64,000 nt of DNA from Populus alba (lineage: Eukaryota; Streptophyta; Magnoliopsida; Malpighiales; Salicaceae), in NCBI RefSeq assembly GCF_005239225.2, contig NC_133301.1:12214318-12278317 (forward strand), given 5' to 3'. Below, one piece after another: positions 34,300 to 47,200 of the stretch. Within the stretch, counting starts at the first letter, position 1; each line of letters starts with the position of its first letter. The notes beneath the pieces are model-generated. The model was not told where the DNA came from. It did not search any database and saw only the letters and a list, made by a program, of their open reading frames with translations. The translations under genes were made by a program, and so were the position numbers.

Positions 34300-37240
34300 G
34301 AAACATCATTGGTGTTGCCTTACCTTTTAGGCATGCGACAAGCTCCATCAAAACTCAAACAATGTTGGTTGTAGGTCCATAGAAAATTTACTGGTTCACT
34401 TTTATTATAATGTTTTCATTGATTTGAGATAAGACCCAAGTCCGTCAAGACGGTTGATCTTAAAATTATATATTTTTTAAAAGAGTCAAAATGATATTAT
34501 TTTGACCAAAAAAGATTTTAAAAAAAAGAGTCAAAATAATGTTGTTTTAACCAAAATATATTTTCTTGGATTTTTTTTTTGTAGCCGTATTTTTTTGTTC
34601 TAGTTTTTCTTCAACATGTATCAGTTGGGGTTTTAAAGCTATGTTCTACACTTTCTAAGTAACTTTTGTCCCTTTAAAATTTAAACTTAATTAAACCCTT
34701 CTAATTTAAACTGAATTAAAACCTTCTAAGTGAAATCTGAATCTCAATCACTAAATTGTTTTTGAAAGATTAGGTCTTGAAATTCACATGGTTATTCTAA
34801 ATATTAAAAAAAAACACTAAAATGGATTAGTGTTTTACTATGGATCAAGACTCATTACACTGTGGATTGTTACAATGTAATGATGTTTTAGCCCTTCATA
34901 ATAGCAATCAATGAAGTTAAAATTAAGTGGTAAAATGATCTTTCATAAGGTTCACTTGACAGTCAATGAAGTGAAAATTAAAGGGCAAAACCAACTCTTC
35001 AATTTGGTTTTTCTTTGGATTTGGTCCTTGTTATTTTGATTACTATTTATTTTATTTAAAATAATTTATAAATTAGATGTCTTTTCAATCTCATATTTCT
35101 TTAATTTTTTCATTTATTATAGTTGGTCCTCATTCTTTTTATTGCTATTTTTTTTTAACCATTTCCTTCATTTGTTATCAAATAAAATCGTTAAGACCTT
35201 TTAAGAATATTTAGAGAATATCTTTTTATAATATTGATAAGTATTCAATTGTTTTTTATTAGTCATTTTCATTTCTTTTAATTAGCATTGGCTTTTGTTA
35301 TAGTCATATCATCAAACTAATCAAGCTTATTGATCCTATTTGGATCAATAAATCGATCTTAATTTTTGAGGTATTGCACGAACCACTTATCTAGCACTAG
35401 CTATCCTAAAACTCAAAATCATATATAAATGCAACCATTAAGAGCTATTGCAATCAATACCTTGTTAATATGGAATGTATTAGAGCTTAGCAATTACTAA
35501 ACCAACTAAAAGGTATGGGGTTAGTTTGATTGTTTATATGAAAAGTGAAGTAGGTTAACATATTATTTTAGATATTGTGTATGAAATTCGTGTAGTAGCT
35601 CAATTTGTTAAAGCATGCAAGGAATTCTTGAGGTTTCGAGTGCTTATTAGACATATATTTTTTTAAAAACAAACACAATCGACCTGTTTTCTATTATTTT
35701 CTTTTTTTAAAAAAAAAAAGAGGCAGAAAAATCTTATAAAAAAAAGAAAATTAATGGGCAAGGTGATAGGCCAACACGCTTGGCTTTTCTGGACAATCCC
35801 AACCCAACACAGCTAAGCTTTGGCATTTTTTTTTGTGGGTTTTTTTTTAAAAAAAAATTATCATTTAGTTCAAGTTTTTTATTTGATTTTATCTTTTAGT
35901 ATTCGTTGATGAGAAATCAACTTTTGTATTTTTTTTTCTCATATGAAAAAAATAAAAAGATTGATTCGAACTAATAGAGTTTATAACCCTAATCACAGGA
36001 TTAACAAACTGACTGAATATTCATTAAAGAGTTGGGTTATAAATTTTTAAGTTTGAATCATTAAACCAAATTTATTGATAATACCAAAAAGTTTACAAAG
36101 ATTTAGATTATTATTTTTACATTTTAAAAAATCTGTGTACAACCCATGACCTAAACATGTGCAGTAAATTAAACTAGTTTCATGTATTTATTTTCTTCTT
36201 CTTCATCTTCTTCTTCTTTTTTTTTTTGGTGGAAATGATTAGTATATGTACACATAAGAGTATCTGTTTAGGTAATTGGATCAATACTTCAAAACCAAAA
36301 AGACTAGCATGTTTATTAAAAAAAAAAAAAAAAAGGGGGTAAAAAACCCGCAATCGATGATTAAAATATAGATGCTTGTGATGGTCATTACCAATTTTTT
36401 AATTTTTTTTTTGTGTGAAAAAACTATTGTCCTTTTCTGATTTATATTTGTCCTGATTTAGAGATCTGCTCTCGTAATATTGGATCTTGTTTCCTATACA
36501 GAAACTGTCATCAGAACATCTGCCATATAAGCGTGACAGGCCGCGTAAAGAAAGTTAGGCAAGATAGGAGCTTTCCCTTTCCAGCTCAGGCCAAAACTTT
36601 CTAATTATTCAGAGCTGAAACTAATTTAGTTGAGAATTATTTACTTAATAATTAGAAAGTATTTATAGCATGTAACATAAAGTAATCATGAAATCCCTGT
36701 TCTTCTCCCAGAACTAAACTCTTTATCGTATAACAATGCATATGAGAGATTCTTGAATCCAACCATTTTTATTTTTTATATATATTTTTTATAAGAATAG
36801 ATAAAAGTGCCAGAAAATAGTTTTTAAGAGGAAATTTCTTTGAATATTAGCTAAAATTAGGCTTGAAATGGATAGATTAAATTGAGAAATATTTATTGTT
36901 TGATGATACACACTACGCAGTGCTTAAATTTGGACTTTGACTTTCAAAAATCAAATTGAAACTAGCATAATTATATCTAGCACTAACTTATTTTCTTTTT
37001 ATTTTCCCCCCACTGTCCGGCCACTGTTCACAAGCACGTTTATATTCACGATGAACATTTTCTATCCAAGAAAATTAGTAAACCGCGTCGTATATAGTAA
37101 TTTAAATTAAAATAAAAAATGTCAAATGTTGTCTCTGTCTCTCACTCTCTCATGCACAGTGTAAAAACGTTTCTAATTGATCCAAAACGTTCTAAAATTA
37201 TTCATGTTGCTTTTTAATATAAAATGGTTACTCGTTTGGG
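34300..37240. other. Intergenic, repeat-like, no gene
   Basis: Contains a direct repeat (aaaagagtcaaaatgatatt and aaaagagtcaaaataatgtt, about 34483 and 34535), each with a short palindrome gtcaaaat/attttgac or its diverged form, and AT-rich filler. No coding frame accepted. Confidence 0.45.
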
Positions 37241-37261
37241 TCCCTAAGCTATCGTCTCTTC

Positions 37262-37269
37262 TATATATA
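37262..37269 (+). promoter_or_regulatory. TATA box of the gamma-glutamyl peptidase gene
   Basis: TATATATA lies about 195 bases upstream of the ATG at 37463 and is followed by a C/T-rich leader. Confidence 0.5.
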
Positions 37270-37462
37270 CAGCTCATTCCATCTTCAGCTTCTCATTCTA
37301 AAAGCCATCCGCTCCCGCTAATAACTGCTCATAATTCACATCACCATCTTCGTTTTCTTACTGCTTCTTCAAAAGTCCACATAGCTTGCCAGAATTGTTG
37401 ACTTTGAAACGATTTGGTCTTAATTTCTTGATCCGAGTTTAATTTCTTGATAGCTTGAAGAT

Positions 37463-38506
37463 ATGAAGGTTACATCCGAGAAGAGATATGCTCTTTTGCA
37501 AGCAGCAAGGGACTCTGACTATGTAAAGAAAGTGTACGGAGGGTACTTTAATGTGTTTGTTGCAGCTTTTGCTGAAGAGGGAGAAGCATGGGACCTGTTT
37601 AGAGTTGTCGAGGGGGAGTTTCCTGACATGAATGAGCTTCACAAATACGACGGCTTTGTAGTTACTGGCAGCCCTTATGATGCCTACGGAAATGACTGCT
37701 GGGTTCTCAAGCTTTGCTTCATCTTGCAAGCTCTAGATGCCATGGGGAAGAAAGTCCTTGGAATTTGCTTTGGTCATCAGGTACTTGATTTAGTTTTTGA
37801 CCATGTCATTAATTTGAACTATAAGCCTCAAATTAACTCCAAACTAGCCCCAAAAAAAGGGGAAAGAAAAGAAAATCCAAACTAACAGGATAAATATATG
37901 CATAATTATGACTTGAGTACTTGCTGAATGGTGTCTTCTGTTGTTACGGAGTTGCTTACAGGTTTTGTGCAGAGCGCTGGGTGGAAAGGTTGGAAAAGCA
38001 TATTCTGGGTGGGATATTGGGTTAAGGAGAGTGAGCATAGTGAAGGATCTGTCGCCATGCAGCTTCCCCGGTGACCTGACAGAAATCCCTCCATCGCTGT
38101 CAATAATCGAGTGCCACCAAGATGAGGTGTGGGAGGTGCCATTAGGAGCTGAAGTGGTTGCTTTCTCAGACAAAACTGGTGTGGAGATGTTCACCATTGG
38201 AGATCACATTCTGGGCATTCAAGGCCATCCCGAGTACACCAAGGATATTCTTTATAATCTCATCGATCGCCTTCTGAGTAACAACTGCATAGAGGTAACT
38301 AAGAAATCAATCACTTGATTTAATTGTTAACCAGTTTCATCGACAAACTTTTGTTTCTAATTAGTTGACAAAAAAAAATAAAGTTTTCCAAAATTTGGTG
38401 ACTGCAGAGTGCTTTTGCCGAAAAGGCCAAGTTTGGATTGGAGAAAGCTGAACCAGACAGAAAATGCTGGGAAAAGATCTGCAAGAACTTTCTTAAGGGT
38501 AGATAA
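37463..38506 (+). CDS. GGP: Gamma-glutamyl peptidase (class I glutamine amidotransferase-like)
   Basis: Cytosolic peptidase that removes the gamma-glutamyl group from glutathione conjugates (GGP1/GGP3 in Arabidopsis). Three exons, 37463-37780, 37962-38294 and 38408-38506, all with GT-AG borders and in phase, give 249 residues, the normal family length. It starts [12 protein letters not shown], with [12 protein letters not shown] near 67 and the nucleophile elbow VLGICFGHQ with Cys at about 102. [11 protein letters not shown] follows, and then GIQGHPEYT with His at about 195 and Glu at about 197 completes the triad. The second intron separates a short lysine-rich C-terminal exon. No damage seen. 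Poplars lack glucosinolates, so the substrate is probably other glutathione conjugates (inference). Confidence 0.93.
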
Positions 38507-38535
38507 AAAGGTTAACTTTGTATATTGATGTGAAC

Positions 38536-38563
38536 TTCTTCTTCTTCTTCTTCTTCTTCTTCT
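38536..38563 (+). repeat. (CTT)n microsatellite in the GGP 3' UTR
   Basis: About nine CTT units just after the stop codon. Confidence 0.9.
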
Positions 38564-38974
38564 GCTTTTTTGTGTTCTATCATCGTTTTCACAAGACTAG
38601 CTAAAAAGAGAGCGATTAGCTAGCTCGTGAATCAACGTGCGTGTCGAATGTATGTCCTCCTCTTGATAATTTTAATGAATCAGATAACTTGGTGAGGAAA
38701 GACTAAATTTGAGTTGATTAACTTCAGATATTTGTCTGCTGCAGTTTAAGATTCATACTTATTCGCATCTATGGCTGCCAATTTCTCTTGGAGGGTGTCT
38801 GGCAATTTTATTTTTTAATGTATATCAGGCAAACCAAGCTATGTTAACAAAGGGGACCATGGCCATTCCTACTATCCAAAATATCCTCTAATAGCAAAAT
38901 GCACCGTCAAGAAATGATAGTTGAAGTGTATACAAAAGTAAAATGCTCCAGTATATCATGAAACAACTTGACCA

Positions 38975-39011
38975 CCTCCTCTCCTCCTCCTCCTCCTCCT
39001 CCTCCTCCTCC
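38975..39011. repeat. (TCC)n microsatellite
   Basis: Uninterrupted CTC/TCC trinucleotide run ending in a T tract. Confidence 0.9.
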
Positions 39012-39109
39012 TTTTTTTTAAGGGTTGTTAGCTAGCACACAAGTGATGCCTTTCGAACTGAGTATCTACTACTTAGATTAAAGATATTTGAGATTATAGT
39101 AGTGATTAT

Positions 39110-39260
39110 TTTTTAAAGTAGTTTTTGTTTAGAAATGTATCAAAATATTTTTTTTTATTTTATCAAAATTATTTCTAACATCATCAAATTAAAATGATTT
39201 AAAAACACCAAACAAATATTAATTTAAAAAAAATAAAATAAAAATAAAAATATTTTTAAA
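39110..39260 (-). repeat. Dispersed AT-rich MITE-like repeat
   Basis: Reverse-orientation copy with the blocks attatttctaacatcatcaa, attaaaatgatttaaaaaca and acaaatattaatttaaaa in order. Confidence 0.5.
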
Positions 39261-40757
39261 TAGAGAAATAAATAGACGCATAAATATATATATATAAAAA
39301 AAGTTTTGACTAGCCTGGATTAGGCTAGGAAGAAATCGCAGACTCGTTCGTTTTATAAATTAAAAAATTAAAAGAAAAAATTACAATTTCAGTTATTCAA
39401 ACGATCCGAATTTTTGTCAATATTACCTAAATCTATATATACAAAGATTTTGAATAATACTTGGATTATCTATTATCTGAAGTTTTGTGAATATAACACC
39501 ACTTAATTTTGTCAACTAATTAGTTAAAACTCGTGCTTTCAATAGAACTGTATTAATGTCAAGATTGATGCAAATTGCGAAGATAATATACGAACCAGGT
39601 TCTCAAGGAACTAAAATGGACACATATTCCAGAGAGGAACCTTGGAATATTTCGAAAGCAGAATGCATGGTTACTCCTGCTTTTCGTATTTATTAATATT
39701 CTTCTCCCTCAGCTTGCAATGTTAAAAGAAGTCAAATGCTTCCCAAGTAGCTATACATTTAAAAATATTGTTCATTGTAATAATATAAGGGTTATTTTGC
39801 TCTTTCATCTAAAAAATTTAATATCAGCTTCGAGAGGCTTTGAAGTATTTTTATAGAGCTTATTAATGATTATTAAATTGATTAGGGATAAATAAGTAAT
39901 TTTTTATTTTAATTGGACCCATATATCATCGAAAGCCAAAAAAAAACCTTAAACTAGTATCAAAGGGTATTTTTGTATTTGTATAATATATATTTTTTTT
40001 TATTATTAAAATGCCAGCTGATGGGTAATTTAATATTTAACTAAATATTAAAAATTACAAAAATTAAAAAAAATAACCAAATTACCCTTAAAAAATTAAA
40101 ACTAAAGTCGAGAGGCTTTTTCGTCATTTCATAGTGGGATTTTTATTATTATAGGTCAACTTAGAGGCAACTTAATATTTTACTAAATAAAAAAAGCTTA
40201 AGTGCATGCACGACACTTCCAGTGCATTGGAGGCGCTCATGCCCTCTATACAGTATGTTGGAAGCATCCATCTTATTCAAGTAACACATACATCTTTTCA
40301 TGGAGGTTAAAAATACATTTCCACCGCGTTGTTGGAAACATTACACAAATAGCATTTTTTACTATAAAAAAAACATGTGCATACATCTAAATAGAATGGG
40401 TTGACTATTATATTAATCCATATTAACCTAAGGTTGCAATATATACTTGGTAAGATAGAATCTGTTTATAAATTAATCTACAAGGATTTGAGCTAGAACT
40501 TAAAAGGCTCTCTCTCTCTCTCTGATGGGATAGGGTTAAGTAGTTCTTAATGACATGATTGATCAATGATATATTCTCTCTAGACAGCACAGGAGTTCAT
40601 CCATGGTTAGGTAGACAGACGACAATCAGCAATTATAATTAATGTGTCGGTATTGGAAGATGAATGGGAAAAGGAGAATTATGTAGAGGATAAGATGAAG
40701 TAGTCAACACTTCAAGCAACGTTACAAATCGAGAAAGAAAACAAATGAGAAGATTTC

Positions 40758-40804
40758 TTTTCTTCTTCTTCTTCTTCTTCTTCTTCTTCTTCTTCTTCTT
40801 CTTT
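40758..40804. repeat. (TTC)n microsatellite
   Basis: About 15 uninterrupted TTC units. Confidence 0.95.
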
Positions 40805-41579
40805 TAAGTAGGAGGCTATTTATGAGTGGATTTAGCAATAATTGATCTTTTTTTATTATTATTTTTACATGCTGCTGATCCCCATCTAAAGTGAAGTGAG
40901 ATTGATCAGTAAATATATCATTGGAAGGTCTAGTAATTCTCATACCAAGAATCATATTATTGAGTACTACCAATAATATCCAAGATAAATTCAAAAATAA
41001 ATAAATAAATTGTATATATGCTTGTCACTTTCATTAGCTTTGAAGTCATTATCAAGTAAATATATATCAAACTTTTCATGTTATTATTTTGGTGCTTGAG
41101 TTAGTAAATAAATAAAAAATATGTTAACTAAGAGTGGAGAGAGAAAAAAGTTGTGAATTTAAAAAAAAAAAAAAAATGAAAATTAAAGAGAGAGAAACAA
41201 ATAAAATGTAAGGGTTAGAATATCCATATTTTAATATCCTAATTCCACACAAGGATTTTTCTAATTTCCAAACGAAGCATACCCAAATAATGGTTGCCTT
41301 CAAAACTTATCAATAAATACATCACTTTCTCTTCCCCTGGGTAACTATTTTGGATTAAAAAGAATATTTCTAAATACAAATACAATATAAAACACCCTAA
41401 ACTTATCAATTAACCTTAATTGATCGGCCGACCAGTCCTCAACACCCTAAATGTAGTAGAACCGAGCCAATCATGACCAAATGACACACACATCAACCAT
41501 CAAAACCTCTAGATAACATTAGGTATGGACTTGAATCAAGCATGTAGCCACAATGATAAGAAACTCTCTCTTTGATGTA

Positions 41580-42948
41580 ACGAATAACCTCATCGAAAAG
41601 AAAATTGAATAAATTAATAAAATTTAATCATCAAACAACTTAATGTTAAAGGATAAAATTAAAAATAATTTTAAAAAATAGAAATAGAAAAAAAATCTGA
41701 CTTAACCTAAGTTAATTAACTCGTTGACTTCGTGATCGTAAGCATAAGATTGAGATAACCTCATAGAAAAAAAAATATAAAAATCAATTTATAATAAATC
41801 AAACTTTGAAATATGAGATTGGAAAGGAGGAAAAAATAGTAAAGAACCTAAAAAAAATTGAAGTCAACATGTGTTAATATTCAAGACCCATGACCCTAGT
41901 CATGAGCCCAGGACTAACCCTATAGAACATAAACCCTAAAAAATAACTAATTAAAATTCTCAATCATCAAATAACAAAGGTTAACATTGGAGGGGGGAAG
42001 GATGAAAAACAAAACAAGTAGCAATAAAAAGAAATAAGGTCAAATTTGACATAAAAAAATCCAAAATCAAATCTTGAGGAAAGAAATTGAAAACAAAATT
42101 CAATTAAGAAAATGATAAAAATATATATATATATATATATCAATTAAAATAATTATGATCAAATTTGATATAAAAAGTACATAAAATCAAATGATAAGGG
42201 ATTAAATTGAAGAGAAAAATTAATCTACAAAAAATAAAACAAAACAAAACAAAATAAGTAGCAATCAAAAGAATAAGGACTAAATTGTATATAAAAAAAA
42301 ATAAATGAAATGTAACTTTGTGTATTTTATCAAGGAGAAGAAAGAAGAAAAAAGAAGAAGAAAACAGTTTGTTGGAGCCACATTGTCAATCCATCGTTGA
42401 AATGCACCGCACCTCCAATAAGATCTTTGTGTACCGCTCCTAATGCCGCCATGGAAGGCAGTGGTTGACCGCTAGAGGAGCATGAGCTGCCTAAAAGATG
42501 CAGACTCCTTTTATTCGTTAGCACATATTTTACACACGCCATCTATTTTTTAAAAAAATATATATATTTTTTTATATATGTTAAAATATTTAATTACTCT
42601 GGAGTCTAATTGATAATTACAAAAAACCATAATAAAATGACTAAAACACTCTTAATCCAAGTTCAATAAAATAAAATTTTGAAGTATATTGTGCAAAAAA
42701 GACAAAAAGTCAAAAATATCTTTGCCTCTTAGTTGTTATTTTTTTATTTTAAAGGTCAAAAATATGTATAAAAAAAAACAGATTTATTTCTATTTAATTT
42801 GGTAATTTAATTGAACCTCATGGATCTTTTTATTCTAATTTATACTTTCTTAACTTGTACTGTAAAGAATAAAAACATCATTGTATTTTAATAATCCATG
42901 TTGCAATGAGCATTGCCACATAATGTTTTAATAATATCCCTTAGTTCA

Positions 42949-42950
<2 letters not shown>
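41580..42950 (+). repeat. Unclassified large dispersed repeat, copy 2
   Basis: Shares with copy 1 the order of AT/purine-rich blocks (caaatgataagggattaaat, aagaataaggactaaatt), a GC-richer patch with caccgcacctccaataag, and a T-rich tail. Same orientation as copies 1 and 3. Confidence 0.5.

Positions 42951-43012
<62 letters not shown>
42951..43012. repeat. (TA)n microsatellite
   Basis: 62 uninterrupted bases of TA. It is followed by a small inverted repeat gtttgtac/gtacaaac at about 43021-43043. Confidence 0.95.
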
Positions 43013-43016
<4 letters not shown>

Positions 43017-43372
43017 AGCCGTTTGTACTGTAACGGTACAAACATTAATATTGAATAATTTGCATCCAGTAGAGAGATGATCAAATTATGATGTTCTTGA
43101 AGAAAATACGGTACATGGCAGAAAAGGAAATTGAATTCTAGTCATCTTCATTAAAAAAAAAAAAAAACGTTTGGATTAAATAAACCCTTGCTAGCTCTCT
43201 TTCCTTCTTTCTCTGTATCTCTGATTTCTCTTTCTTAATATCCTCATGGTTTATCTCCTTGTCCTTTGAAATCAATCTGGGTTCTTCTATTTAGTTTTAG
43301 AAAGCAAGGGACATCTAGTTTTAGAAAGAAGGGAAAATAGAGACGGGAAAAAAGTAAAGCAAGAACAAAGCG

Positions 43373-43480
43373 ATGGACGGGGAGAGGGTATTCAAGGATG
43401 TCATCGATCAAGTTTGTTGGTTGATGATGGGCCTAAAGAAGGGCAAAGGTAACGTTGATTTTAAACACAACTCAATATAA
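43373..43480 (+). CDS. Possible short gene or first exon, unknown
   Basis: An ATG after a purine-rich leader opens MDGERVFKDVIDQVCWLMM and LKKGKG, 35 codons if unspliced. A donor-like AAAG|GTAACG lies inside, and an acceptor ttttacag ends at 43740. Splicing these would stop after 26 residues. The 33 codons after the acceptor (DDSTRDCSYKQAVEQSL...) are open only in another phase. I do not recognise the peptide. It may be a gene fragment. Confidence 0.25.
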   Translation: MDGERVFKDVIDQVCWLMMGLKKGKGNVDFKHNSI

Positions 43481-44205
43481 TTTTATTTTGTTTCTCTGGA
43501 TCTTTTTTTTGCAAGTGAGGGTTTCTTTTTTAAGACTAAAAACAATGGGCAGCCATGATTTATGGAATAAATAAGCTTTGAAAAAAAAAAGGGAAAAGAA
43601 GAAATGAAATTTAATAGCAGGGGAAACAGACAATGAAAAAATAAATAGGATAATGATAAAGAGTGGTCATTAACAATGGAGTTGATTTGCATTTGATATT
43701 TAAATACTTCGGAATGCTCCAATGGCATGTAATTTTACAGGATGATTCAACGAGGGATTGCAGCTACAAGCAAGCTGTGGAACAATCTTTAAGATCTATG
43801 GACTTGCATTGCTTGAAATACGATATAAATAGAAAGCTATGAAGTTAAAAGGATTAAGAAGCAAAAAGAAAATAATGTGAGCAGAAACCTGGATGAGCAT
43901 CAGCATCTCAGATGAATCTGTTTATCCTCCAAATCGTGTATTTGTGGTTAAAAGTTGAAATCTGTCCAGAATTACAACACGGTAATCCCAATAAGGGAAA
44001 TAAATTTACATGCTTTCTTGCAGTCCTGCAGGGTGTGTCGAGAAAGGGGATGCTACGAAAAAGTTAAAGAGGAAAAAATCATGCCAAAGATTGAATGGTA
44101 CAACAGCAAGGATAAAGAGAGTAGTTTTACTTTCAGTTTCCATTCATCGAGGAGAAATGTACAGCAATCCTCCAGCTGGAATGGGATGCTGGTGTAAAAA
44201 GTGAA

Positions 44206-47200
44206 TCACATGGTTATAATGGCTACACATGCAGTTGATGTTCTCTTTCGTTTTGCACCCCAGCCAATGTTCAACTTAGCAATCTTTCTTTTGGTTCCAA
44301 GATATCCCTGACAATTTGGAGCCCCACAATAGCACTTCACCTCAGGTCCAAATCGAACAAACCTACAAAGGTCAAAATATAATTTCAATTTACATGCTAC
44401 TCTTGCTCCCAGTGGTAGGCATCAATGCTACAGGTGGCAGGAAATGACAAGAAAATGCAGAAACAGGCCATGTGAATGTCTGAGACATTTCAGCCACTTT
44501 AGCTTTGCATTTTTTATCAACTTTGATAGTCCAGTAACCTGTCCGCTAATTGCAACTGCATACTATAAGCTTACCAATCTAGATGGTGACAAAGTGAACC
44601 TTGATTTCACTAGATTGCTCGCATGTGAAAGATGACTCACTAGAAGTTGATTACAAATGTTGAATTGTTGTTTTTGTGACAGGCAAACAGCAGCAAATGA
44701 GGCGAAAAGTAAAAGGATAGATACCAAGTTTGTTCTTATACTAGAGTTCTACAACAGATAAGATAATTATCACAAGAAACCTAGCACCTTTAAAATGCCT
44801 GGCAAGATTAGCTTAAATTAATTCAAGAATGACAGTTTAAACCACCAGAACGAAAAAGATAAATTATCATTTATAAAAGAAATCTTATAACATCACAGGT
44901 TCCAACACTGACTATTGCAAAAAGTACTTAGTTAATAACACTATGAAGGCAGGAATGAAAATGCGATTTCGATATGTACCTGTAGTCATATGTTAATGGT
45001 TCTCCAACTCTTATTGAACCAGCAGCAAACACTCCCACCCGAGTCTCCCCCTCGACATCCCTAAATAAACCCATATACAAAGGTTAAAAGTTAAGACCAT
45101 GTCCCAACTGAAAAATCCCCACCTTCTTCAACAGAAACACGTTCAATTTATTACTCAATAACTGCATTAGATAGCTACTATTAATAAATAGTGATAAATC
45201 AATGCCCTTCAAAAACTCTTTCCTAGAAAACTCCAGTGAATTATAACATTTGCATCTCAAGTCATATTTACCACATGTACCATAGTTTAGACAGACTATC
45301 ACTGACGGGCATTCCTTTATTAAACTAGCAATTGCAAAAAATGTTTTCTTCCAACCATAATACAGAATAGAAAATACAAATCCAAGATTGGAACTGACTT
45401 CAACTAAAAAGAAAATAAGGATAGCAGAAGCCAGCAGGCCGTCATTGTTAAGGTTGCAAAGCAACCTGCAATTTTTTGGAGAATGCTATTTAATTCATAT
45501 TAGATGAAATAACAGTTACATTTCCCAAACTTCATTGAGACAGAATAAACAAGATCTAGAGGAAGTATTGCACATGTGACAAGTGTGTGTGTGTGAGAAG
45601 AGAAGAGAAGTTGCCAGGATCATAACAGAAAAGCAGCATATCAATAGTACTAACCACTTTTCTAGGATACAGTTGGGTTTGCAACTATGATTTAAAAAAC
45701 GAGATGAATTTCCCTTGAAAGTTGCATCAATTGTGAAGTCCTTTCGAATTTCACACATGTAGAAGTTCTGCACACCTTTGTATTTCATGTCCCAGAGCCT
45801 TTGTTCGCATAATTTATCATCAATAACTGAAACAGAAGGATAAATAATTTAGCTCATTCTATTTCTTGGGAAATACATGCACACAACTTATTACAATATA
45901 GACTGAGGAAAGGGAAAATAATTAAACCAAAACACAATATACTGCAGCTTTAAAAAGGTAAACTGTTAAGTTTTGAAAATGAATTACATGCTTCAATGAA
46001 TGGTAAAGAGACACCATATTTGCAGATTGCATCATAGAATGGTAAAGAGACGCGTTCTCAGATTCAGAATACCATGACTTTATGACCATAATTTAGACAA
46101 GTACAAGGCAAAATATTGATCACCAGTGATGGCATTTTGTGACAGCAAAACAGGACGAAGAAAAATACTTAGCATGGAAGAGCTTTTATTTCTTTCCGTT
46201 TCTCTTCTTGTTTTTTCTATTTTTTTTGTTTTCAGTAGAAACCTGGGCCAAAGGCCCAGCAAACAACAAAAAACTAAGCTACACAGCTGTGCGGCAGATT
46301 GCCAGTAACTGAATCAAAAAATACAAAAGCATCCACTTAGCAATACTGCAATGCAGAGCTCTCAAGACTGCAATTAGCTTTTAAAACCTTTAAGATATCA
46401 ATTTGCACACAGAAGAGACTGTAAATCCTTGTTATTTTTCATTAATCAAACTTTGCATGCAGAAATAATTTTTAAACTATAACCACTATGTAATTACACA
46501 AGCAATCCTCAAGTTTCATAAATTGAAACTAGTTGTGATACATTTAATCTTTAAATGTTCTCAAAACCTACACCAAAATGTCAAGAAAACAAAGAAAATG
46601 ATACTGTATTTCAATATGTATTTATTTCAATTCAAGACCTGCTGCCCTAACCATCATGCCTCATAACACCAAGGAAAGGAATACAAGAACTACAGCACAG
46701 CAGCAAGCTGCAATCCTGTTCATTTGCATGTGTCCTAAATATAAGTAGGCAATAAACAAATTGCAGACTAACCAACTATTCATAGATAACACAGAAAGTC
46801 AAAAGCGCAATGGTTCAAATGTCAAAACAGCAAAAGGACCAGGGCTTAAGAATGTGAGCCATATGATAACAGTTAACTTGAAAATAAAAAGAAAAGTGAG
46901 AATTAATGTATGCTTGAATTTATTTGTATAAAAAAAAGGTGCAGAAATTAAAAACTACCTTCTCCAATATACTCAATTATAAAATCGCCTTTATTTAGTG
47001 GTTCAGCTGCCTCCACTCCCCAACCACAAAATTCAGTCTAAGAAGAAAAATTAACCACAAAAACCACGTGAATAATTATGAAAATCAAGATCCCTCTATT
47101 AATTTTCATGGAAATACATTAAACTCATAAATGTAACAAAGCAAAACCAAGTAATTTCTTTACAGAATACTAAAATCAGGTGAAAGTACTCAATGGCTCC

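Larger units (their letters stand above)
38600..41580. other. Intergenic, no gene seen
   Basis: Holds a TCC microsatellite (38975-39011), an AT-rich repeat copy (39110-39260) and a TTC microsatellite (40758-40804). The arginine-rich frame over the TTC run is an artefact of the repeat. Confidence 0.5.

Noticed and set aside
37844..38197. 117-codon minus-strand frame
   Set aside because: Antisense to the gamma-glutamyl peptidase gene and its intron.
40722..40994. Arginine-rich minus-strand frame
   Set aside because: Translation of the TTC microsatellite.
43955..44204. Two overlapping plus-strand frames of 64 and 80 codons
   Set aside because: They lie at the 3' end of the ASHR3-type transcript on the opposite strand, with no domain. 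Probably its 3' UTR.
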